42,660 nt of DNA from Zhihengliuella salsuginis (GTDB lineage Bacteria > Actinomycetota > Actinomycetes > Actinomycetales > Micrococcaceae): positions 1 through 42,660 of the forward strand of contig NZ_BMXK01000015.1 of the NCBI RefSeq assembly GCF_014651715.1. The letters are read 5' to 3'. A program made the position numbers and the translations under genes. How positions within the stretch are numbered: position 1 is the first letter of the stretch; each line of letters begins with the position of its first letter. Below are positions 25,436-31,987 of the stretch, piece after piece. The notes beneath the pieces are model-generated. The model was not told where the DNA came from. It ran no database searches and saw only the letters and a list, made by a program, of their open reading frames with translations.

Positions 25436-25602
25436 CTGACCTCCTCGTTGCACGGCCGCTGGAGGAACCAGCCGCCGGACGGCCGGTCGCCGCTCCGGCG
25501 TCCGTTCGAATCGATGTGGCGCCGTGTCGGCGGTCACGTCTCGCATTCTGCCTTGTCATGGGCCGCACCGGAAAGACCACCGCGCGTCACCGGCCGCCCG
25601 CT

Positions 25603-25632
25603 TTGGCGCGGATCGCGGTGACCCCGTAAAGT
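25603..25632 (+). promoter_or_regulatory. Promoter of tRNA-Ser(TGA)
   Basis: TTGGCG (25603-25608) and TAAAGT (25627-25632) are 18 bases apart, with the same -10 hexamer and spacing as the tRNA-Thr promoter. The predicted start is only a few bases before the mature tRNA. Confidence 0.5.
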
Positions 25633-25642
25633 TGGGGAGTCT

Positions 25643-25730
25643 GGATGGTTGTCCGAGCGGCCTAAGGAGCCGGTCTTGAAAACCGGTGTGCGGTAACCCC
25701 GTACCAAGGGTTCAAATCCCTTACCATCCG
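25643..25730 (+). tRNA. tRNA-Ser, anticodon TGA
   Basis: Acceptor GGATGGT pairs with ACCATCC, the anticodon stem CCGGT/ACCGG encloses CTTGAAA (anticodon TGA at 25677-25679), and a long class II variable arm (TGTGCGGTAACCCCGTACC region) and T arm AAGGG-TTCAAAT-CCCTT follow. The discriminator is G. CCA is not encoded: CGT follows. Confidence 0.96.
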
Positions 25731-25735
25731 CGTGG

Positions 25736-25784
25736 ACAATGGCCGCTGCCTCCCCCGAGTTTCGGACGAGGCAGCGGCCATTGT
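25736..25784. terminator. Hairpin shared by tRNA-Ser(TGA) and the facing lipoprotein gene
   Basis: Arms 25736-25752 (ACAATGGCCGCTGCCTC) and 25768-25784 are perfectly complementary over 17 bases, and CCGA/TCGG pairs inside the loop. It lies between the tRNA (plus) and the end of the lipoprotein gene (minus). The downstream side is U/G-rich (TTGTGTTGT) instead of a pure U tract. Confidence 0.7.
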
Positions 25785-25832
25785 GTTGTCCTGAACCGAG
25801 GTTCTCGGCACGATCGGCGGGCCGGGAGGCCG

Positions 25833-26357
25833 CTAGTCGAGGCCGGGGACATCCGATCGCGTCGCCCGGCCGACTGTTGCGGCGCCTTCGACGCTGACGA
25901 CCACTTCCTCGAGTTCGGGCGTCTCCTGTCCACCGTGCAGCATGAAGTCCGTCGCCAGCCACGTCAGGTCCTCCCCGGACCACTCGCCCGAGGCGACCAC
26001 GACGCCGAGGACCCCCGGTTCCGGCGTGCCCCAGGATTTGATCTCGCGGTGCCGAGTGCCCTCCATGAACGCATCGAAGCTGTGCGCGCCCTGCCCGCCG
26101 AGGAACAGGTTGATCCTCGCATCGGCCCACGCCTGGCCGGGGTCGGCCGGCTCGCCGGGGCCGGAGGCCTCCGGCGTCGGGGCGTCAACCGCGGGTGATC
26201 GCGAGGTGCCGGCCGCAGGCGTCGCCGCAGGGCCGACTGCGGACGTTGCCGGCGCCGTCGGCATGATGTCGGCGTCGCCGGAGCCGCACCCGGCGATGGA
26301 CAGTGCGACGGACGCGGCCAGCGCGGTGGACGTGAGCCTGATGGTGGTTCCCCTCAT
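25833..26357 (-). CDS. Lipoprotein of unknown function
   Basis: The 174-residue protein has a clear lipoprotein signal peptide with lipobox SIAGC (Cys24), then a Pro/Ala/Thr-rich linker (about residues 30-75) and a globular part of about 100 residues containing INLFLGGQGAHSFDAF and WSGEDLTWLATDFMLHGG. I do not recognise the family. ATG 26357 was chosen because it gives a compact signal peptide; an ATG three codons upstream (26366) is possible. TAGCAT lies 7 bases before 26357, but overlaps the other ATG, so the promoter is uncertain. It ends near the hairpin behind tRNA-Ser. Confidence 0.75.
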   Translation of the reverse strand: MRGTTIRLTSTALAASVALSIAGCGSGDADIMPTAPATSAVGPAATPAAGTSRSPAVDAPTPEASGPGEPADPGQAWADARINLFLGGQGAHSFDAFMEGTRHREIKSWGTPEPGVLGVVVASGEWSGEDLTWLATDFMLHGGQETPELEEVVVSVEGAATVGRATRSDVPGLD

Positions 26358-26404
26358 GGCCGCCATGCTACGTGCTCTTCGTGCCGGCGTTTTCCGCCCG
26401 GTCC

Positions 26405-28033
26405 TCACTCCGGTACGACGACGGTCCGCGCCGACGGCGCCACGGTCTCCGGTGCGCTCGAGGCGAAGACGACGACGCCCGGGTAGGTGCGCACCAGCGC
26501 CCGCAGGGCGCCGCGTCCGGCCTCGTCGAGGTCGGCGTCGAGGCGGTTGAGCAGGAGCACGGGCGGGGTCCCGAGGATGGCGCGCGCCAGGTGCACCTGC
26601 GCCCGCTGGGACGCGCTCAACGGCGACCCGCCGTGTTTGAGGAGGGTGGACCACCCCTGCGGCAGGTCCCGCTCCCACGCGCCGACGTCGGCGCCGGCCG
26701 ACTCGAGTGCGCAGAGGGCCTCCTCGTCACTGGATCCCGGGACGCGGTAGCGCACGGAGCGCAGCAGGCTCCCCCGCTCGAGGGCCATGGATGCGCCGGC
26801 GGCACCCACCAGGGCGCGGCGCCGGCGGGAGGGGAGCCGGCCGACGTCGCTCCCGCCGAGCAGGCTCGCCGCCCGGTGCGGCGAGAGGCCGGCCAGCCCG
26901 GTGAAGAGCTCGTCGATGCGCGCGGGCGGGCCGACCAGGCGGACCGCCTCCCCGGGGTCGGCGATCAGGAGCGGCTCCGCGACCGAGCCGCCGGCTCCCC
27001 GTCGCGCGTACTCGAGCCTCTCCGGGCTCCCGGACGGCTCCGCGCCGACCGGAACGCCGTCGGAGGCGGCACCACCGCCCGGCGCCTCGTTGAGGACCGG
27101 GCCGATGATGCGGCGGGCGGCCCGGTAGTTCTGCCGGTACTCGACGACGCGCCCCAGCTCGGTGCACTGGGCCCCGATGACGCCGGCCAGCATCAGCGCG
27201 CTCGCGGCCATCGCGGACTCGACCTGGCCGAGCGCTGCCACCACCCCGACGCCGAGGGAGGCCGCGAGGGGCGCCGCCATCGACGCCGCGCGCAGCCCGC
27301 CGGTGACCTCGGCCCGGGCGACGGCGGCGTCCACGACCAGCCGCCCGTCCCGGTCCACACGCCTCATCTCGCGGCCCGTGCCGCCCGAGAACCGGATCGA
27401 ATCGCGGGCGTGCACGGTGTCGGCGACGCGCGCGGCCAGGCGTCCGCGCCGGCGTCGTACCTCTCGGGCGCGCCGGAAGGACGGCCCGGCCAGGAGCGCC
27501 AGCACGCCGGCCAGGAGCAGCATCGGAGCGCCGACGGCGGCGCCCAGCCAGACGCTCTCCAGACTCAGCCAGGCGATCGAGACGACGATCAACGGCAGGC
27601 CCGCCACCAGCGGGGCGATCCCCTGGCCCACCCAGTTGCGGACCGCGGTCAGGTCGTTGGTGCTGCGCGCGATCGTCACGCCCGCACTGCGCTGCCGCTC
27701 CGAGTCGAGGGTCGACCGCAGCAGCCGCACCCGCAGCTCGTGGATGTAGTCCTGGCCCAGCCGCTCCGCCACGAGCCGCTCGGCGTAGACGCACGTCGCA
27801 ACGACGACGACCGCGGCGGCGGCCGCCACCACCGCGCCCTGGACGGCGGTTTCGGATCCGGCCGCGGCGATCAGCCGCCCGGCGAGCGCGGCGCCCATGA
27901 CGGAGACGACCGCGCGGGACACCGCGAGCGCGATCAGCGCCGCCAGGTGCCAGCGCCGCGCACCGGTCAGCAGGGGCGGCAGGGACTCGCGGTCCGGTCC
28001 CTGCGGTTCGGCGCCGGGCGCGGCCGCCTTCAC
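26405..28033 (-). CDS. ABC-exporter-like protein with degenerate nucleotide-binding domain
   Basis: The 542-residue protein looks like a type IV ABC exporter half-transporter. Residues 1-310 form the membrane domain with about six hydrophobic segments and the coupling region ERLGQDYIHELRVRLLRSTL. Residues 340-542 align with an ATPase domain, but the Walker A is VGPPARIDELF (367-377, no GKS/T), the signature is LSASQ (472-476) instead of LSGGQ, Walker B is LLLNRLD (493-499) instead of LLLDEPT, and the switch histidine region is FASS (523-526). ATP hydrolysis is therefore unlikely. The fold-level features, such as PSRRRRALVGAAG, ARAILGTPPVLLL and the D-loop-like LDEAG, are kept, and the frame is intact, so this is not simply decay. 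The GTG overlaps the P-loop gene stop by 4 bases, so the two are coupled. Confidence 0.8.
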   Translation of the reverse strand: MKAAAPGAEPQGPDRESLPPLLTGARRWHLAALIALAVSRAVVSVMGAALAGRLIAAAGSETAVQGAVVAAAAAVVVVATCVYAERLVAERLGQDYIHELRVRLLRSTLDSERQRSAGVTIARSTNDLTAVRNWVGQGIAPLVAGLPLIVVSIAWLSLESVWLGAAVGAPMLLLAGVLALLAGPSFRRAREVRRRRGRLAARVADTVHARDSIRFSGGTGREMRRVDRDGRLVVDAAVARAEVTGGLRAASMAAPLAASLGVGVVAALGQVESAMAASALMLAGVIGAQCTELGRVVEYRQNYRAARRIIGPVLNEAPGGGAASDGVPVGAEPSGSPERLEYARRGAGGSVAEPLLIADPGEAVRLVGPPARIDELFTGLAGLSPHRAASLLGGSDVGRLPSRRRRALVGAAGASMALERGSLLRSVRYRVPGSSDEEALCALESAGADVGAWERDLPQGWSTLLKHGGSPLSASQRAQVHLARAILGTPPVLLLNRLDADLDEAGRGALRALVRTYPGVVVFASSAPETVAPSARTVVVPE

Positions 28034-29181
28034 CGGCCGCACTCGGCCAGCAGGCCGCTGGCGGTCTCGTCCGCGCACAGGTCGAAGGTGCCGATGATCC
28101 GCTCCGGCACCTCGCCGGCGGCCTCGGCCGCGGCCAGGGGCGACGCCGTCACGACGCCGGAGATGGCGGCGACGTCGACACCCGACTCGCGCAGGATCCT
28201 GCTGCCGGCGAGCGCGCCGAGCGCGTCCTGGGCAGCGAACAGGGTGGAGCCGACGAGCCGGTGGAACAGCGGGTCGCGCAGGAGCCGGGCCGTCTCCCCC
28301 TGGAAGATGCCGTCGGCGATCTCGAGGACGATCGCGTCCGGTCCGTCGCCGGCCAGGACGGAGACCGTGCTGCTCAGCAGCCGGCACACCTCGGCGTAGT
28401 CGGTCTGGAAGGTCGTCGGGTACCCGAAGTCGGTGAAGTCGATGACGCGGGCGGCCCCGGCATCCCGGAAGAGGTTCACGTCGTTGCCGGCCCCCGTGCC
28501 GGTCACCTTGCCGGCGGAGACGGTCAGCCCGGCATTGGTGAGGCCGTTGACGAGGCAGGCGGCCGTGGTCGACTTGCCCGAGTTCATGGACGAACCGAGG
28601 ACGGCGAAGACCGGCGGGGCGCCGACGACCTCCGTGCCTGCGGGGACGAGCTGCAGAGGCGCCCGGTCGCGCAGGGTGACCACGCCGTCGCCGTCGCAGA
28701 GCAGGCCGATGGGTTCGATGCGCGTGGCCTCGTCGACCCTGGCGTGCGCCTCGCGGACGCTGGAGGCGAGCCCGCCGCCGGCGACGAGGTCGCAGGGCTC
28801 CAGAGACGACGGCACGTGGGCGAGGAACTGGTCCGGGGCGTACCGGTGGCCGTAGGCGACGAGGATCTCCTGGCCGGGGAACAGCAGTGCCTTGCGCGAG
28901 ACCGGGCTCTCCAACCGCTTGTGCTGGCCGATCTCGAGGACGCGGGCGAGGACGACGTCGCCCGCCCGCGGCACGACGCCGCCTCCGGAGCGCAGGCGGT
29001 AGCCGAACGGCTGCTGCGCGGCCTGCCCGGCGACGAAGCGGGTGGTGTAGGCGGCCCGGGCGGCGACCAGGCGCTCGGCGGCCAGATCCTGCTCGTGTAT
29101 GCCGGGTTCGAGCGCGGCAGAGACTCCCCCGGCCGGGTTCTCGGTGGCGGCGGCCGGGTATCGGGTGTCGATGACGGTCAT
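28030..29181 (-). CDS. P-loop NTPase of unrecognised family, coupled to the pseudo-ABC gene
   Basis: The 383-residue cytoplasmic protein has an N-terminal domain (about 60-170) containing GDVVLARVLEIGQHKRLE and AYGHRYAPDQFLAHVP, which looks like a small beta-barrel, and a C-terminal P-loop domain. Walker A is VLGSSMNSGKSTTAA (Lys203), followed by KVTGTGAGNDVNLFRDAGAA and AIVLEIADGIFQGETARLL. The P-loop part resembles the SIMIBI-class fold seen in BioD, MobB and DUF1611 proteins. I cannot name the substrate. ATG 29181 has a GAGGAG ribosome binding site (29188-29193); the longer open frame to 29229 lacks one. Direct-repeat half-sites at 29244-29304 lie upstream. Confidence 0.75.
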   Translation of the reverse strand: MTVIDTRYPAAATENPAGGVSAALEPGIHEQDLAAERLVAARAAYTTRFVAGQAAQQPFGYRLRSGGGVVPRAGDVVLARVLEIGQHKRLESPVSRKALLFPGQEILVAYGHRYAPDQFLAHVPSSLEPCDLVAGGGLASSVREAHARVDEATRIEPIGLLCDGDGVVTLRDRAPLQLVPAGTEVVGAPPVFAVLGSSMNSGKSTTAACLVNGLTNAGLTVSAGKVTGTGAGNDVNLFRDAGAARVIDFTDFGYPTTFQTDYAEVCRLLSSTVSVLAGDGPDAIVLEIADGIFQGETARLLRDPLFHRLVGSTLFAAQDALGALAGSRILRESGVDVAAISGVVTASPLAAAEAAGEVPERIIGTFDLCADETASGLLAECGR

Positions 29182-29243
29182 GGTGTACTCCTCTGATGAT
29201 CGGTCCGCGACCGGGTGTCCCGTCGCCAAACCATCTACTCAAG

Positions 29244-29265
29244 TCCAGATGAAGGGCAGATGAGG
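29244..29265 (-). promoter_or_regulatory. PHO-box-like direct repeat upstream of the P-loop/pseudo-ABC operon
   Basis: On the minus strand, CCTCATCTGCC (29255-29265) is followed directly by CTTCATCTGGA (29244-29254). The two 11-base units match at 8 of 11 positions, with TCATCTG in phase, as in actinobacterial PHO boxes. It lies about 63 bases before the P-loop gene start. Confidence 0.55.
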
Positions 29266-29279
29266 AGCGGCCTAGGAAA

Positions 29280-29304
29280 GATGAGAAGCATGAGAATTCG
29301 GTGA
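29280..29304 (-). promoter_or_regulatory. Further TCAY half-sites between the divergent genes
   Basis: On the minus strand TCACC, TCATG and TCATC follow one another 11 and 9 bases apart; the next unit of the downstream PHO-box-like repeat is 21 bases on. All are thus near the same helical face. The first two form part of a 17-base sequence that is repeated at 29361-29377. Confidence 0.45.
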
Positions 29305-29334
29305 GACGGCGGCGCCGACGGGATTCGACATGCT

Positions 29335-29350
29335 GCGTCAACCGTGACGC
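29335..29350. repeat. Inverted repeat in the nuclease promoter region
   Basis: GCGTCA-ACCG-TGACGC is a perfect 6-base inverted repeat with a 4-base spacer, located between the two copies of the TCAY-type repeat. A regulator dimer site or a small hairpin are both possible. Confidence 0.45.
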
Positions 29351-29360
29351 CATGCACAGT

Positions 29361-29377
29361 TCATGAGAATCTGGTGA
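29361..29377 (-). promoter_or_regulatory. Second copy of the TCAY-type repeat, next to the nuclease gene
   Basis: On the minus strand TCACCAGATTCTCATGA closely matches TCACCGAATTCTCATGC at 29288-29304; both contain TCAC and TCAT 11 bases apart. It lies 45 bases before the nuclease start. Confidence 0.45.
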
Positions 29378-29421
29378 AGTATCAAGCGTTTGCTAAATGC
29401 TTTCCCATCAGAGGAACAACA

Positions 29422-31986
29422 GTGCGTACAACTCATCTCTCCCGCCCATCCGCCGCCGTCGCCGCAGCCGTGCTCGCAGCGGCGCTGGTCGCCCCGGCCG
29501 CCTCGGCGGCACCGGCCGCATCGGCCGCCGACGGCTCCGGCGTCGTCATCAACGAGGCCTACCTCTCCGGCGGCAGCGCCAACGCCGCCTACACCACCAA
29601 ATTCGTCGAGCTCTACAATCCGACGGACGCGGCGGTCAGCCTCGACGGCTGGAGCCTCCAGTACCGCTCCGCCACCGGCGACGCCGAGTCCCACGGCCTG
29701 GCGCCCCTGACGGGGACCGTCGAGCCGGGCGGGCACTTCCTGATCTCCGGCGGATCGAACGGCGGCAACGGGGCTGAGCTGCCCGCCGCCGACCTCGAGG
29801 TCGGCGGCAGCTTCAACCCCTCCGGCACGCGGGGCACGGTCATCCTCGCCGAGACCGACACCCGGCTCTCGCTGCCGACCGGATCGATCACGGGCGTCGA
29901 GAACGTCGCCGACCTCCTCGGCTACGGCTCCTCCAACACCTTCGAGACGGCGCCCGCGACCGCCCCGTCCGGCAACTCGGATCCGCGCTCGCTCAACCGC
30001 GCCGACGGCGTCGACACGGACGACAACTCCGCCGACTTCACGTTGAGCAGCTCCGTCACGCCGACGTCCTCGACCGGCGCCGGCGGGGAGCCCGGCGGAG
30101 GGGACGACGGTTCCGAGGAGCCCGGCGAGCCCGCGGTCGCCGTCGACATCGCCGAGATCCAGGGCGACGGCGGGCGCACTCCCCTGTACGGCGAGGCGGT
30201 CTCTACGCGCGGCGTCGTCACGGCCGCCTTCCCCACGGGCGGGCTCGACGGCTTCTTCATCCAGACGCCGGGCACCGGCGGCGACATGGAGGCGACCGCC
30301 AGCCACGGCGTGTTCGTCTACGCCCCGTCCCTGGTCTCCGAGGTCGCCGTCGACGACCACGTCGAGGTCACCGGCACCGCGACCGAGTACTACGACCTCA
30401 CCCAGATCGACGCGTCGAGCGGCAGCGTCGGGGTGCTCGACGAGCCGGCCGAGGCGGTCAAGCCCCTCACCGGCCCGTGGCCGGAGACGGACGCCGAGCG
30501 CGAGCCGTTCGAATCGATGCTGTGGCAGCCCGAGGGCGACTGGACCGTGGCTGACAACTACTCGCTGAACCAGTACGGCGAGATCGGCCTGTCCTTCGGC
30601 ACGAGCAGCCTCGTCGAGGGCGAGGCCCTGCTGCCGCAGCCGACCGACGTCGCCCCCGCCGGCTCCGAGCTGGCCGCAGCCGTCGAGGCGGAGAACGCGC
30701 AGCGCTCGATCACCCTCGACGACGGCGCGTCGGCCGACTACCTGCGCAACGACGCGGCCAAGGACTCGCCGCTGCCCTACCTCGACGCGTCCACGGAGAT
30801 CCGCGTGGGCGCCGAGGTGACGTTCACGTCCCCGGTGGTGCTGCACTACGGGTTCGACACGTGGCGCTTCCAGCCCCGGGAACAGGTGACGGGCGCGGAC
30901 CACCCGGCCGTGCCGGCGTCGTTCTCCGAGACCCGCACCGAGGCGCCCGCCGAGGTCGGCGGGGACGTGACGCTCGCCTCCTTCAACGTCCTGAACTACT
31001 TCCCCACCACGGGCGCGGAGTTCGTGGAGCAGCTCGGCGGCACGTGCTCCTGGTACACCGACCGCGAGGGCGATCCGGTGGGCACCAACCGCTGCAACCC
31101 GGACGGGCCCCGCGGCGCCGCCGACGCCGAGAACTTCGAACGGCAGGAGGCCAAGATCGTCGCGGCGGTCAACGCGCTCGACGCCGACGTCGTCTCCCTC
31201 GAGGAGATCGAGAACTCGGCCGCGTTCGGCAAGGACCGCGACGTCGCGTTGGCGACCCTGACGGACGCCCTGAACGAGGACCTGGGCGCCGACGCGTGGG
31301 CGTTCGTCCCGTCGCCGGCCGACGTGCCGGCCGACGAGGACGTGATCCGCACCGCCTTCATCTACAAGAAGGCCGCGGTCAAGCCGATCGACGAATCGGT
31401 GATCCTGACCGGCTCCGACGCGTTCTCCAACGCCCGCGAACCGCTGGCCCAGGCCTTCCAGACGAAGCACGGGAATTCCAAGTCGCGCTTCCTGGCCATC
31501 GTGAACCACTTCAAGTCCAAGGGCTCGAACCCGAACGACGGCTCCGGCAACGCCGACTCCGGCGACGGGCAGGGCGCCTGGAACGAGGCCCGCGTCGCGC
31601 AGGCCGAGGCACTTGTGGCCTTCGCCGACGAGCTGAAGCAGGACCGGAACACGGAGAAGGTCTTCCTCACCGGCGACTTCAACTCCTACACGCAGGAGGA
31701 CCCGATGCAGGTGTTCCACGACGCCGGATACACCAACCTCGGCGCCGCAACGGACCACACCTACCTGTACGGCGGGCTGGTCGGCTCCCTCGACCACATC
31801 CTCGCCTCCGAGGGCGCGGCCGGCCACGTGACGGGATCGACGGTTTGGGACATCAACGCCGACGAGCCGGTGGCCCTCGAGTACAGCCGTTTCAACTACA
31901 ACCTCACCGACCTCTACACGGCCGACGCCTACCGCGCCTCGGACCACGACCCGGCGCTGGTCGGACTCGCGCTGCCGAAGAAGTAG
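29422..31986 (+). CDS. Secreted nuclease with lamin-tail and endonuclease/exonuclease/phosphatase domains (ExeM/NucH type)
   Basis: The 854-residue protein has a Sec signal peptide (about residues 1-32, ending in ASAAPA), a lamin-tail domain (about 40-165, VVINEAYLSGGSANAAYTTKFVELYNP given as VVINEAYLSGG and KFVELYNP), a middle OB-like region (about 215-345, VAVDIAEIQG, GFFIQTP, VEVTGTATEYYD) and a metal-dependent EEP domain (about 515-850). Catalytic-type residues are Asn522 in FNVLNYF, Glu594 in SLEEIEN, Asp752/Asn754 in GDFNSY and His842 in SDHDPALVG. It should cut extracellular DNA or RNA. No sorting signal or membrane anchor follows the EEP domain. The GTG has an AGAGGA ribosome binding site; an in-frame ATG at 29344 would mask the signal peptide. 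Corynebacterial nucH belongs to the phosphate regulon. Confidence 0.88.
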   Translation: MRTTHLSRPSAAVAAAVLAAALVAPAASAAPAASAADGSGVVINEAYLSGGSANAAYTTKFVELYNPTDAAVSLDGWSLQYRSATGDAESHGLAPLTGTVEPGGHFLISGGSNGGNGAELPAADLEVGGSFNPSGTRGTVILAETDTRLSLPTGSITGVENVADLLGYGSSNTFETAPATAPSGNSDPRSLNRADGVDTDDNSADFTLSSSVTPTSSTGAGGEPGGGDDGSEEPGEPAVAVDIAEIQGDGGRTPLYGEAVSTRGVVTAAFPTGGLDGFFIQTPGTGGDMEATASHGVFVYAPSLVSEVAVDDHVEVTGTATEYYDLTQIDASSGSVGVLDEPAEAVKPLTGPWPETDAEREPFESMLWQPEGDWTVADNYSLNQYGEIGLSFGTSSLVEGEALLPQPTDVAPAGSELAAAVEAENAQRSITLDDGASADYLRNDAAKDSPLPYLDASTEIRVGAEVTFTSPVVLHYGFDTWRFQPREQVTGADHPAVPASFSETRTEAPAEVGGDVTLASFNVLNYFPTTGAEFVEQLGGTCSWYTDREGDPVGTNRCNPDGPRGAADAENFERQEAKIVAAVNALDADVVSLEEIENSAAFGKDRDVALATLTDALNEDLGADAWAFVPSPADVPADEDVIRTAFIYKKAAVKPIDESVILTGSDAFSNAREPLAQAFQTKHGNSKSRFLAIVNHFKSKGSNPNDGSGNADSGDGQGAWNEARVAQAEALVAFADELKQDRNTEKVFLTGDFNSYTQEDPMQVFHDAGYTNLGAATDHTYLYGGLVGSLDHILASEGAAGHVTGSTVWDINADEPVALEYSRFNYNLTDLYTADAYRASDHDPALVGLALPKK

Positions 31987-31987
31987 T

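Noticed and set aside
28030-28033. A findings entry labelled placeholder
   Set aside because: It carries no observation and has an invalid end coordinate; it should be ignored. The relevant observations are in the neighbouring entries for 26405-28033 and 28030-29181.
26405-29353. A 982-codon frame joining the P-loop region and the pseudo-ABC gene
   Set aside because: Its first 440 codons are the wrong frame of the P-loop gene, which is intact in its own frame; not a fusion.
29344-29421. Upstream ATG for the nuclease gene
   Set aside because: It would add 26 residues before a normal signal peptide and has no ribosome binding site; GTG 29422 has one.
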